Part shown: positions 51,899 through 60,357 of the stretch, piece after piece | How the letters are laid out: every line of letters starts with the position of its first letter | Numbering within the stretch: position 1 is the first letter of the stretch | Source: Pantoea allii | GTDB lineage: Bacteria; Pseudomonadota; Gammaproteobacteria; Enterobacterales; Enterobacteriaceae | Length of the DNA stretch: 64,000 nt | Reading direction: 5' to 3' | Assembly: GCF_002307475.1 (NCBI RefSeq) | Contig: NZ_NTMH01000053.1 | Span: forward strand, 19,875-83,874 | Program-made: the position numbers and the translations under genes | The notes under the pieces: model-generated | What the model was told of the DNA's origin: nothing | What the model saw: only the letters and a program-made list of their open reading frames with translations | Databases searched by the model: none

Positions 51899-53293
51899 AT
51901 GAAAACATTTCCAGAGACATTTTTGTGGGGCGGCGCGCTTGCCGCTAACCAGGTAGAAGGCGCGTATCTCAAGGATGGTAAAGGCTTGTCCACCTCTGAT
52001 GTACAACCACAAGGGGTTTTTGGCCCGGTTGTCGAACGCGTGGCGGGGGACAGCGGCATTAAAGATATCGCAATCGATTTTTATCACCGCTATCCCCAGG
52101 ACATCGCGCTGTTTGCCGAAATGGGGTTTAGCTGTTTACGCGTTTCCATCGCCTGGACGCGCATTTTTCCCCATGGCGACGAGGCGCAACCTAACGAGGC
52201 GGGCCTGGCTTTTTACGATAAGTTGTTTGATGAACTGGCAGCACACAACATTACCCCTCTGGTCACGCTGTCTCATTACGAGATGCCGTGGGGGCTGGTT
52301 AAACAATGCGGCGGCTGGGGCAATCGCAAGGTCATCGGCTTTTTCGAACGTTATGCCCGTACCGTTTTTACCCGCTATCAACACAAGGTGAAGCTATGGC
52401 TGACGTTCAACGAAATCAATATGTCGCTGCATGCGCCGATGACAGGCGTGGGACTGCCGGAAACCAGCAGCAAAGCGCAGGTTTATCAGGCCATTCACCA
52501 TCAGTTAGTGGCAAGCGCGTTAGCCGTTAAAGCCTGCCACGAGGTCATCGCAGACGGCAAAATTGGCAATATGCTGCTGGGTGGACTGGTGTATCCGCTC
52601 TCCAGCAAGCCCGAAGATGTTCTGAAGGCGCTGCAGGAAAACCGCACCTGGCAGTTCTTTGGAGACGTGCAGTGTCGGGGCGCGTATCCCGGCTACATGT
52701 TGCGCTATTTTCGTGAAAACGCGATTCAGCTGGATATCACCGACGCAGACCGCGATGCGCTGATGTCGACCGTGGATTTCATCTCCTTCAGTTACTACAT
52801 GACCGGTTGCGTGACCACCGATGAAGAACTGAACAAACAGGCGCGGGGCAATATTCTGAGCATGGTGCCCAATCCTCATCTGAAGAGTTCAGAGTGGGGC
52901 TGGCAAATCGATCCTGTCGGCTTGCGCACCTTGTTGAATACCTTATGGGACCGCTACCAGAAACCGCTGTTTATTGTGGAAAATGGTCTGGGTGCCAAAG
53001 ATACGCCGGATGCGAATGGTATGGTTCAGGATGATTACCGCATCAATTACCTCAATGACCATCTGCAGCAGGTCCGTGAGGCGATTGAAGATGGCGTAAA
53101 TGTGATGGGTTATACCAGTTGGGGGCCGATCGATTTGGTGAGCGCGTCTAAGGCAGAACTGTCTAAACGTTATGGTTTTATCTATGTTGATCGCGATGAT
53201 TCCGGGGCCGGGACATTGGCACGCAGTCGTAAAAAGAGCTTTTATTGGTATCAGAACGTGATTGCCTCTAAAGGTGCCTCGTTGAAAGCATAA
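51899..53293 (+). CDS. bglB: 6-phospho-beta-glucosidase (glycoside hydrolase family 1)
   Basis: This 464-residue cytoplasmic enzyme hydrolyses the phospho-beta-glucosides made by BglF to glucose-6-phosphate and aglycone. The GH1 acid/base Glu is in TFNEIN and the nucleophile Glu in FIVENGLGAKD. The N-terminal GH1 signature FPETFLWGGALAANQVEGAY is intact. It begins 12 bp after bglF, preceded by AGGAGAG. It is the last gene of the bgl operon. Confidence 0.94.
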   Translation: MKTFPETFLWGGALAANQVEGAYLKDGKGLSTSDVQPQGVFGPVVERVAGDSGIKDIAIDFYHRYPQDIALFAEMGFSCLRVSIAWTRIFPHGDEAQPNEAGLAFYDKLFDELAAHNITPLVTLSHYEMPWGLVKQCGGWGNRKVIGFFERYARTVFTRYQHKVKLWLTFNEINMSLHAPMTGVGLPETSSKAQVYQAIHHQLVASALAVKACHEVIADGKIGNMLLGGLVYPLSSKPEDVLKALQENRTWQFFGDVQCRGAYPGYMLRYFRENAIQLDITDADRDALMSTVDFISFSYYMTGCVTTDEELNKQARGNILSMVPNPHLKSSEWGWQIDPVGLRTLLNTLWDRYQKPLFIVENGLGAKDTPDANGMVQDDYRINYLNDHLQQVREAIEDGVNVMGYTSWGPIDLVSASKAELSKRYGFIYVDRDDSGAGTLARSRKKSFYWYQNVIASKGASLKA

Positions 53294-53308
53294 CGACCTT
53301 CAGGCTGG

Positions 53309-53336
53309 TTGAGGCTCATCCTTCGTGTCGCCTCAA
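53309..53336 (+). terminator. Stem-loop after bglB
   Basis: TTGAGGC pairs with GCCTCAA over a 14-base loop, 15 bp after the bglB stop. There is no T-run, so termination is likely but not strong. Confidence 0.5.
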
Positions 53337-53540
53337 CTTGCCTGCCATTCTTCGCGCCGCTGGTGGCGAGCGTTAACCAGTAGGCCATTCTCTCTGTCGT
53401 ATTATCCCGCACAGGGCCAAACCCCATTTGCGGGAAGGCTCTGCCTGCTTTTTCTCTGCGGCTTATCCCCAAGTAGCTACAAGATCACCGCCTGAAAACT
53501 CCTGCAGCGTCACATATCACAACTCGTGCAGCTACCTTTT

Positions 53541-53556
53541 TGTGACAAATAACACA
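53541..53556 (+). promoter_or_regulatory. CRP-site-like sequence upstream of the MFS gene
   Basis: TGTGACAAATAACACA matches the CRP consensus TGTGA-N6-TCACA in nine of ten conserved positions. It lies 132 bp before the MFS start, a plausible activating distance for catabolite control. Confidence 0.5.
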
Positions 53557-53604
53557 ACCTCATAACATTTGCCTGCACAGGGAAAGGTTTACCCAGATAA
53601 TGAT

Positions 53605-53638
53605 TGTACTTTGTACACCGTAGTTTTACAAGGTAAAA
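53605..53638 (+). promoter_or_regulatory. Two adjacent inverted repeats upstream of the MFS gene
   Basis: TGTAC-TTT-GTACA (53605-53617) and TTTTAC-AAG-GTAAAA (53624-53638) stand side by side. Such paired palindromes are typical repressor operators (for example GntR or LacI type). No regulator gene is adjacent. The rest of 53340-53600 shows no gene. Confidence 0.4.
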
Positions 53639-53687
53639 CAATAATTGTGTCCCGGCGTAAAACCATGATAATTCTGCGAGGAACACC

Positions 53688-55028
53688 ATGTCTGAAAAGA
53701 TGCCGAATGGCGCTCTAACCTCCGAGATAGAACAGCAGACCGTAAAGCGCGTTATACGGCGGATTCTGCCGTTCCTGATCGTCTGTTATCTGATCGCGAT
53801 TATCGATCGGGGCAACATCGGGATGGCAGCGTTGCAAATGAACGAGGATCTTGGCTTGTCCAGGGCGGTCTTTGGTCTGGCAAGTAGCCTGTTTTTTGTC
53901 GGGTATTTCCTGTTCGAAGTGCCCAGCAACTTAGCGATGCAAAAGATTGGCGCAAAGATTTGGATATCACGCATCATGGTGACGTGGGGCATCGTGTCCG
54001 TCTGCACCGCGTTTGTTTCAAGTGCCGAAATGCTCTATTTCCTGCGCTTTCTGCTGGGGGCTGCCGAAGCAGGATTCTTTCCCGGCGTTATCCTTTATTT
54101 AACCTACTGGATTCCGGGTAAATATCGCGCTCGCGTCATTGCCACCTTTATGGTTGCGATCCCGGCGGCAAACTTTATTGGTTCACCGATCTCGGGCGCA
54201 ATATTGTCACTGGATGGATGGTTCGGATTACGCGGCTGGCACTGGCTGTTTATTTTAGAAGGCGTTCCCGCCGTGCTTTTAGGTGTCGCCGCCTTTTTCC
54301 TGTTAAGCAATCGCCCTGAAAATGCGACCTGGTTAACCGAAGAGCAGCGTAACTGGCTCAGCACCACGCTTGCGGCAGAAAATGCGAAACGCAAAGTGAT
54401 TGGCCATATTTCGTTGTGGCAGCTTCTGCGCCATAAACACATCTGGGTGATGGCACTGATTTATGCGGGTGCTTCGGCTGCCGGTTCTACATTGAGCGTC
54501 TGGTCGCCACAGTTGCTCAAGTCGTTTGGGCTGGACAACTTCACCACCGGTCTGGTTAACGCCATTCCTTATGGCCTGGCGTCGGTTCTTATGATTATCT
54601 GGGGACGCAGCTCTGACCGCACGGGTGAACGCCGCTGGCATACTGCGTTAACGCTTTTCCTGATCGCGGGCGGTCTGCTGTCAGCGTTCCTCACGCAGTC
54701 GCTGGCGGGAAGCGTGGTCATTCTGTCGCTGGTGCTGATTGGTGCTTACTCCATGAAAGGGCCATTCTGGGCGCTGGCGTCGGGCTGGATGTCTTCCACC
54801 ACCGCGGCGGCAGGCTTAGCCGCTATCGGCGCAATGGCGAATCTGATTGGTGGTGGCCTGATGGTTAACGTCTACGGCATTATCAATGAGCAAACCGGCA
54901 GTCATGCATTGGCGATGGTTCCACTGGCGGTACTCTGCAGTGCGGGAGGCATTGCGGTGCTGATCATGGGCCGCAAAAGCGCGGCGAAAATCGAGGTGGA
55001 TCAAAGCCTGTCGACCGCAAGCAAATAG
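53688..55028 (+). CDS. ACS-family MFS organic-anion transporter
   Basis: This 446-residue inner-membrane transporter belongs to the anion:cation symporter (ACS) branch of the major facilitator superfamily, related to transporters for tartrate, glucarate or phthalate. Twelve helices are expected. The family motifs ILPFLIVCYLIAIIDRGNIG, LFEVPSNLAMQKIGAKIW and RFLLGAAEAGFFPGVILYLTYW are intact. The substrate is unknown. It may be under catabolite control, and a strong terminator follows. A second ACS-family gene lies at the right end of the window. Confidence 0.88.
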   Translation: MSEKMPNGALTSEIEQQTVKRVIRRILPFLIVCYLIAIIDRGNIGMAALQMNEDLGLSRAVFGLASSLFFVGYFLFEVPSNLAMQKIGAKIWISRIMVTWGIVSVCTAFVSSAEMLYFLRFLLGAAEAGFFPGVILYLTYWIPGKYRARVIATFMVAIPAANFIGSPISGAILSLDGWFGLRGWHWLFILEGVPAVLLGVAAFFLLSNRPENATWLTEEQRNWLSTTLAAENAKRKVIGHISLWQLLRHKHIWVMALIYAGASAAGSTLSVWSPQLLKSFGLDNFTTGLVNAIPYGLASVLMIIWGRSSDRTGERRWHTALTLFLIAGGLLSAFLTQSLAGSVVILSLVLIGAYSMKGPFWALASGWMSSTTAAAGLAAIGAMANLIGGGLMVNVYGIINEQTGSHALAMVPLAVLCSAGGIAVLIMGRKSAAKIEVDQSLSTASK

Positions 55029-55049
55029 TGGGTTCGTCTGAACATCGGT

Positions 55050-55074
55050 AAAGCGCCTGAGGGCGCTTTTTTTA
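55050..55074 (+). terminator. Intrinsic terminator after the MFS gene
   Basis: AAAGCGCC and GGCGCTTT form the stem with a TGAG loop, followed by T7. It marks the left limit of the resident chromosome before the accessory island. Confidence 0.92.
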
Positions 55075-55246
55075 TGCCAGACACGTTTACAGGGCAGATA
55101 AAGGGCGAGAGGAGGGCGCAGTTGTGTTTAATGTCAAACAAGGAGAGTGTTTAAAGACGTGAAGTGATTACAGGTTATGAATGTCCGCTGTGAGCGAAAA
55201 GCGGACGTTCGCTTTCGGGTAACCTAATTCATATGCCAGAGGATCT

Positions 55247-55783
55247 CTAAAAGATAATGGATCGTTTAAGCGGGGCACTTACACTTCCATCTGTTGTCGC
55301 CGAACAGCAGATGGCATCTCGATCACAGCAGTCAAGGCTGAACACCGCCCGCCCAACTTCCCGATTCCAGCAGCGGATTTCGAAGCTATCTGAACACCAG
55401 CGCGTATCCAGCTTAAGTGTCACGACGTTGCCGGTATGACAGCGCTCTGGCTTTTTATGGCTAGATTTTGCCAGCAACAGGTTATTCGCCCGCATGATCC
55501 GGTAAATACGTTTGGGGTTAACCCGCCAGCTTTGTTCCTTCAGAGCACGATTGAGGTGTGCAGTCACGCGCCGATAGCCGTTTGTCGCCCGCTCGCTGCA
55601 TATCTGGCGGATAAGCGGTAACACTCGGGCGTCACCATCTTTGCCATAGCGGGCTGACCGGTGATAGCGCTTCTTCCGCAACCGTTCATAAAGATTCGAA
55701 CGTGATACACAGACCACTTCCCCTATTCGGATGATGGGGTATCGTCCGGTGGTAGCAATGGCATACGCGATATCAACTTTTTT
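55247..55783 (-). pseudogene. IS3-family transposase OrfB, 3'-truncated
   Basis: Starting from the slippery run the frame reads VDIAYAIATTGRYPIIRIGE, continues through SRSNLYERLRKKRYHRS and NGYRRVTAHLNR, and reaches TLDTRW-type sequence (LKLDTRWCSDSFEIRCWN). This is the N-terminal HTH_21 part and the beginning of the DDE integrase core. The first catalytic Asp region is reached, but the rest of the core is deleted. The frame then runs through the inverted repeat and stops at 55247. The A AAA AAG motif at 55783-55777 is the -1 frameshift site typical of the IS2-like group. Confidence 0.75.
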
Positions 55784-56169
55784 ACCTGGGCTATCTCAGC
55801 GCGTCCCGAAGGATTTCGGCTTCCATCGTTTTGCGTCCCAGCATTTGTTCAGGCTGTTTGACTTTTTTCTCCAGCGCTTTGACTCCGGAGACGCTGACCA
55901 CCTCGTTGCCTGCGGCGATCGCAGACTTCCCATCATCGTTCATGAGCCGTTTCCATTTAAAAAGAAGACTGGGTTTGATGCCATATTGCCGGGCAACGAG
56001 TGAGACGGTGTATCCGGGCTGCATGACGAGCGCAAGAAAACGGGCTTTATCTTCGGGAGTATAACGACGGCGCTTTTGCTCGCCAGTGATCACTTCGATT
56101 CTTTGCACAGGACACTCCTTAAAGATAGCTCTATGAATATGCCTTACTGGTAAGTGTCCGGTTTAAACG
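55263..56169 (-). mobile_element. Internally deleted IS3-family (IS2-like group) element
   Basis: Imperfect terminal inverted repeats bound the element: 55263-55282 and the reverse complement of 56150-56169 agree at 17 of 20 positions. Inside are an orfA-like and an orfB-like frame on the minus strand. The element spans about 0.9 kb, while intact relatives are about 1.3 kb, because most of the catalytic half of orfB is missing. The exact outer ends are uncertain by a few bases, and I could not see a target duplication. It cannot move on its own. Confidence 0.75.
55791..56108 (-). pseudogene. IS3-family OrfA with a frameshift near its end
   Basis: This 105-codon frame starts with GTG 56108 after AAGGAG and encodes the HTH protein OrfA (YTPEDKARFLALVMQPGYTVSLVARQYGIKPSLLFKW, then a leucine-zipper-like end). 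It stops early at TAG 55791. One extra base near 55797 would restore the frame into EIAQVKKLISRMPLLPPDD, the usual OrfA tail that overlaps the frameshift signal. I therefore infer a 1-bp deletion that inactivates the fused transposase. Confidence 0.7.
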
Positions 56170-56273
56170 GGGGCTAATACAAATTGTGATATACCTACAC
56201 TAAATACAGTAGGTTTTCAGACTATCTTCTATTGAGTATGATGTTTAAGTAATCAAACCACAGGGATTGAACG

Positions 56274-58454
56274 ATGAGCATACTCTCTCTGCGCGGAGTG
56301 CGCAGTTATTCCCACGATGAAACGGTTCAGATTGATATCAGCAACTATGTCACCCTGATTTACGGCCAGAACGGAGCTGGCAAATCAACGATATCCGGGT
56401 ATTTTTACCCACAGAATGGCAATGAGTACGGACAGTGCAGCCTTCATCCTCCGCTGGATATGCGAAATCTCGTATTCAACCATCAGTTTGTAGAAGATCT
56501 GTTTAACAGCCAGGCTGTTCAGCCCGGTATTTTTACGCTCAGTGAAGAAAATACCACCATTGCTGGTGAAATCCTGCTGCTTGAAGCAGATGCCAACGCT
56601 CAGCGTGATTTACAGCAGGCTAATAGCGCTTCTCTGCAGAAAAATGACGCTGATCAGCGAAAAGTTCGCGGCGATTGTGCCAATCAAATTTTTAGCAGCT
56701 CTGCAGAGATACGTTCATCTGCTGCTGGCGACCTAATGGTCGGTGCCAAGCGCACCGACACTCTGTACCAAAAAATCATGTCATCACCTGACACTGCTGT
56801 TACGAGCACGGAGTTGCTATGTGAAGAACTGAAGCGTCTGGAAGACAGTAAGGGCAACCTTATTGCACCTGTCGATGATTTTCCTTACTTCGTTTTCACT
56901 GAAGAGGAGCTTACCCTACTGGAGGAACCTCTAGTCCCAGCGGGTGACAGTGTTTTGGCTGCCGCCGTAAGGCGCCTCAGCAACAGTGACTGGATAGCAC
57001 GTGGAGCCGAGTGGTTTGACGGCGACATTTGTCCATTTTGCCAGTCCCCTGTAGACGGGGAACATCTCCGACAGGAAATTACCGCATTATTTGACCTCTC
57101 ATGGGAAACGGCAATGAGCGCGCTTCGACAGCTTGAAAAGCGGCACGCTGAATGGAAAAGCTACTTTGAGCAATTTAGAGAGACGGTGACTACCTGCCCA
57201 TTAGTAAACGCTGACTCCCCGGTGCTTGCCCGGCTATCTGAACTTGAGCAAACAGGGCTAATAAATCAGAATGCGGTTTCACAAAAAATTGCAGAACCTT
57301 CGGTATGTATTCACCCGCAGCTGACTCTTGATGAATCACAAAGTCTTCAGCAGGCGATTGCGGCACTGAACATGGAAATCAGTGAAAACAATCGACTCGC
57401 AAAAAATTATGCGGCAGAGCGGACATCCCTAACAGATCGTGTTTATGCTCACATTCGCCACCTGTCTTCAGACGCCATTGAGGAACAGCGCACAGAACTG
57501 AAAGCACTGCAGGATTACAGGCAAACTCTTGAAGTTAAATCAGTAGAACTCAGAGAAAATATCGCTACAGCTGAAAAACAAATCGCCGCTAAATACTCCA
57601 GCACAGTCAACATCAACAGCACCATACAGAACATTAATAACGCGCTGACTTCGATGGGTATAGATAGCTTCCATATCGTACCGTGCGAAGAGGGAATTGA
57701 GTCATACCGGCTCAGCAGAGCCGGAGAAAGCACCGATCGCCCGGTGTTCCAGACTCTGAGCGAAGGTGAAAAAACGCTGATTGCTTTCCTGTATTTTATC
57801 GAAACGTGTAAGGGCAGAAACAGCCGCACACAATCCGATAACCGGCCAAGCCTTATCGTAATTGATGACCCAATCTCCAGTCTGTCCCAGAATTATATAT
57901 TTGAAGTGGCTGCGCTAATCCAGCATGAAATTATTAAATCTGATCGCGCCGCTAAGGTGGTGCTGCTTACACACAGTTTATTCTTCTTCCAGGAGCTTCT
58001 TCTCTCAAGCGGAAGCAGGCCGGCAGGAAAAAAGCCAGCAGACTGGCAGCTATATCGCATTGCTAAAAACCGGCACAGCACCGTCAGTGTTATATCGGAT
58101 AAAGAATTACTTAATGACTATCAGGCACTGTGGTATGTGTTGCGCAAGGCCAGCAACGATGTGTCTTCCGGCGTCATTATTCCAAACGTTATGCGCCAGA
58201 TCCTTGAACATTATTTTAGTTTTTCAGGGAAAAATGAGCGTCTCTACAAAGCTCTTGATACGCTGGCAGCAGAAAATCGCGATCCCAGATTTAACGCCTT
58301 CTATCGTTTTATCAATCGCCATTCGCACGCAGACAGCCGTAATATTCGCCTTCATGAAGAGGCATCTGCAGACATGTATATTGATATGTTTAAACGAGTG
58401 TTTGTAATGACTGAGGATCTTGAACACTACGATATGATGATGACTGAAACCTGA
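56274..58454 (+). CDS. AAA_13-type ATPase resembling PrrC/RloC anticodon nucleases
   Basis: This 726-residue protein has an ABC-type split ATPase: Walker A GQNGAGKST (31-39), signature LSEGEK (495-500), Walker B LIVIDDP (527-533), and His-switch LLTHS (564-568). Between the two halves are coiled-coil stretches and a C253-PF-C256 pair after WFDGDI, like the zinc hook of RloC. In the C-terminal domain R641-x3-E645 (MRQILEHYF) and H683/H685 (NRHSHAD) are spaced like the Arg-Glu-His triad of PrrC/RloC tRNA anticodon nucleases. A phage-exclusion role is inferred; a related ATPase without nuclease activity is the alternative. It stands alone beside a dead IS, typical of defence genes. Confidence 0.75.
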   Translation: MSILSLRGVRSYSHDETVQIDISNYVTLIYGQNGAGKSTISGYFYPQNGNEYGQCSLHPPLDMRNLVFNHQFVEDLFNSQAVQPGIFTLSEENTTIAGEILLLEADANAQRDLQQANSASLQKNDADQRKVRGDCANQIFSSSAEIRSSAAGDLMVGAKRTDTLYQKIMSSPDTAVTSTELLCEELKRLEDSKGNLIAPVDDFPYFVFTEEELTLLEEPLVPAGDSVLAAAVRRLSNSDWIARGAEWFDGDICPFCQSPVDGEHLRQEITALFDLSWETAMSALRQLEKRHAEWKSYFEQFRETVTTCPLVNADSPVLARLSELEQTGLINQNAVSQKIAEPSVCIHPQLTLDESQSLQQAIAALNMEISENNRLAKNYAAERTSLTDRVYAHIRHLSSDAIEEQRTELKALQDYRQTLEVKSVELRENIATAEKQIAAKYSSTVNINSTIQNINNALTSMGIDSFHIVPCEEGIESYRLSRAGESTDRPVFQTLSEGEKTLIAFLYFIETCKGRNSRTQSDNRPSLIVIDDPISSLSQNYIFEVAALIQHEIIKSDRAAKVVLLTHSLFFFQELLLSSGSRPAGKKPADWQLYRIAKNRHSTVSVISDKELLNDYQALWYVLRKASNDVSSGVIIPNVMRQILEHYFSFSGKNERLYKALDTLAAENRDPRFNAFYRFINRHSHADSRNIRLHEEASADMYIDMFKRVFVMTEDLEHYDMMMTET

Positions 58455-58482
58455 GGGTGCTACCACCACCGGGGACATGACA

Positions 58483-58581
58483 TTAACGATTAGGGAGGGA
58501 GCGCGTGTGCATGCACACGTCCTCCCAGCGGCCTAAACGAAAACGCTGGTACTGACGTACCAGAACGGTTTTCTGTTTCAT
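58483..58581 (-). CDS. Microprotein of 32 residues, Arg-rich, unknown
   Basis: The frame starts at ATG 58581, preceded by AAGGAG seven bases away, an excellent ribosome site. It encodes KQKTVLVRQYQRFRLGRWED followed by a short Cys- and His-containing end. The protein is basic with no membrane segment. The transcript would contain strong hairpins inside the coding region: CTGGTAC/GTACCAG (58546-58563), and an extended stem around a perfect 16-bp palindrome (58504-58519). I do not recognise the family. It converges with the AAA ATPase gene (28 bp apart). Confidence 0.5.
   Translation of the reverse strand: MKQKTVLVRQYQRFRLGRWEDVCMHTRSLPNR
58504..58519 (+). repeat. Perfect 16-bp palindrome inside a longer hairpin
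   Basis: CGTGTGCATGCACACG is its own reverse complement. GGGAGG and CCTCCC flank it (58493-58527), so a long cruciform or RNA hairpin can form between the convergent AAA ATPase gene and the microprotein gene. It could act as a bidirectional 3' end structure. Confidence 0.7.
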
Positions 58582-58722
58582 ACCGGACTCCTTCTACGGC
58601 GCCGGTTTACCACCGGCCAGCCCCGTACACCTCGTACGAGCATGACTAACGTGCAGGGATAAAAGGTGCCCGGAGTGGTAGCATCAAGATAGTAGTTGTT
58701 ATTACTATAACGTACAACCTCT

Positions 58723-58779
58723 TTATAGAATAGCGGCACCTGCGATGGTGGCCTCCTGGGCTATTTCGATAATGGTCAT
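58723..58779 (-). CDS. Possible leader microprotein of 18 residues
   Basis: A frame MTIIEIAQEATIAGAAIL starts at ATG 58779 after GGGGGAG, a strong ribosome site. It lies about 140 bp upstream of the 32-residue microprotein on the same strand. The hydrophobic, Ala/Ile-rich peptide could be a leader or a small toxin-like peptide. Evidence is limited to the ribosome site and clean composition. Confidence 0.3.
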   Translation of the reverse strand: MTIIEIAQEATIAGAAIL

Positions 58780-59485
58780 CTTAGCTCCCCCGGGGTTGCC
58801 AGGTCGTCATCTCGGCTAACCGGCTATGCCGGACAGCGTTAAGTTCCGGATCTTCCGAGCATGGTTTCTAAGCAAATGATTGATGCAGTAGACAGTTGTT
58901 TAATATAAGAAGGTCAATTATTCATTGAAATTGTCGGGTTCAATCCTTGTAAACTACTTTACGGATAAGGTTAAAAGTGCGCTTAAAAGAAGAAATAGTA
59001 AGAGAAGGTGAGCTTTGGCTTCCGGGAGATAAAAGAAAATTTCGTAACCGGGAAGGTTTTTATTCGTGAAAATAAAAAATTATTTTAGAAATTAATGGTT
59101 CATTTCGCGATGTGTATTTTTTATGGCGTCGGGTGGAAGTCGTCGTTTAAATGGCTTCATTGAGCGGGAAGTGCTGGTTACACTTGATGGGTGCTTTTAT
59201 AAAACATTCAATCTAACGGAAAGGATTGGTAAGAAATTAATTATTCATATGCATATGGCATTCTTAGGGTTTGCCTATATGGATGGTGAGGATGTACTTT
59301 TTGATTCGTTGACTTTAAGAACTGTAGTGGTCAACAAAAGCCGGCCTGACTTCAATCCGTGATTCGCGGACTACCATACATTGGACAGAATAACTATTGT
59401 GTCCAAGTGGGCCAGGTTTAAAGCGATGGGGGCCGTCTGACAGGAGTCTAACGGCCGCACATGCACACTGATTCTGCCGAAGGCT
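58780..59485. other. AT-rich, probably decayed DNA in the accessory island
   Basis: No convincing intact gene. Plus-strand fragments read like protein: a 30-codon frame from GTG 58976 (RLKEEIVREGELWLPGDKRK) and a 79-codon frame 59123-59362 (LVTLDGCFYKTFNLTERIGK), the latter without a good ribosome site. They may be pieces of one broken gene. An inverted repeat TTGGACA/TGTCCAA lies at 59381-59406. Confidence 0.35.
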
Positions 59486-59932
59486 TCAGTAACCTCTGAA
59501 ACTATGGAGCTTAGAAGAAAGCTCGTCATTCTTGCGTATAAAATTCATTATATATTCTTCGGTTATTATTTCTTGTGTTCCGCTGTTTTTATGTTTGGTT
59601 GCTAAAATTTGGTCATCATTTTCCGATGACATAGCTTCAGTTGCGGTTATTCTGAAACTATGTATTATTCTATTCCGGATTTCGACAAGTTCTTCGAAGA
59701 GGTTGGCAATGCTATCATTCGAGGCTTTCGTAATGGTTTCTTTAATTGGCTTTGAAAGGCGGCCAGATGTTCTGTCTGTTAATTCAAACCAGTTATAGGT
59801 TTTATCATTATCAATATGCAGGATGTTCTCGATAATGAATCCATTATTGGAATTAAAAACGCAAACAGCAGTTCCAATTAACTCTCTGTATTTTTTTGAG
59901 GGGACTGATTGATGTGAATAATCTTCATACAT
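59486..59932 (-). CDS. Small protein with HEPN-like RNxxxH motif
   Basis: This 148-residue cytoplasmic protein starts at ATG 59932 after AAGGAG with good spacing. At residues 86-91, in the helix LFEELVEIRNRIIHSFRIT, it has R-N-R-I-I-H, the R-x4-6-H pattern of HEPN domains. HEPN proteins include many RNase toxins and RNA-targeting defence effectors, as well as non-catalytic members. The rest (KYRELIGTAVCVFNSNNGFI) is not recognised. Low GC and its place in the island suggest horizontal transfer. No antitoxin is obvious next to it. Confidence 0.55.
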   Translation of the reverse strand: MYEDYSHQSVPSKKYRELIGTAVCVFNSNNGFIIENILHIDNDKTYNWFELTDRTSGRLSKPIKETITKASNDSIANLFEELVEIRNRIIHSFRITATEAMSSENDDQILATKHKNSGTQEIITEEYIMNFIRKNDELSSKLHSFRGY

Positions 59933-60331
59933 GACACTAACTCCTTCTGTGTGGTTATTTTATTCAGCCTATCAAGAAATGATCTCATACTGCCAGTGAA
60001 AAGAATTTCCCAGCCGTCCGGAAACCGAACAGCAGCATCGCTGCCAGATCATGCGCAGTCAGTAGATCCGGAAAGAATAACCTGAGCGTCCAATATGGGG
60101 TGGTAAGAACGTTGAAGAATAGATTTACCAGCGGTTCAGTAACCGATTACGCGTCCGTCCGAAAGTTATGCCAGCACTTTTCATTCTGTCCGTAGAGTTG
60201 GTGCAACCAGGATGCCAGCACTGGACAGAATAACTTGAACGTCCGCTCCTGGCACAAAGCGGACGTCAAGATGATAGAGACATGGAAGTTCTGCCATAAT
60301 GAACATAACAACCCTGTTGCGCCTGTAACGG
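59933..60331. other. Non-coding stretch with repeated GAATAAC/CGTCC motifs
   Basis: About 400 bp without a supported gene. Similar words recur (GAATAACCTGAGCGTCC at 60077 and GAATAACTTGAACGTCC at 60226), and GGACAGAATAAC occurs both here and at 59383. CGTCCGCT and AGCGGACG can pair at 60238-60267. This looks like decayed intergenic or mobile DNA. Confidence 0.35.
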
Positions 60332-60354
60332 AAAAGCCCGCTATGCGGGCTTTT
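60332..60354 (-). terminator. Intrinsic terminator after the 53-residue gene
   Basis: AAAAGCCCGC and GCGGGCTTTT form a near-perfect palindromic stem with a TAT loop, with T-runs on both strands. It lies directly after the stop codon of the small gene on the minus strand. Confidence 0.88.
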
Positions 60355-60357
60355 CCG

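Noticed and set aside
58455..59000. A retron msr-msd or CRISPR-like element suggested by the many hairpins
   Set aside because: No reverse transcriptase gene anywhere in the window and no regularly spaced direct repeats with spacers.
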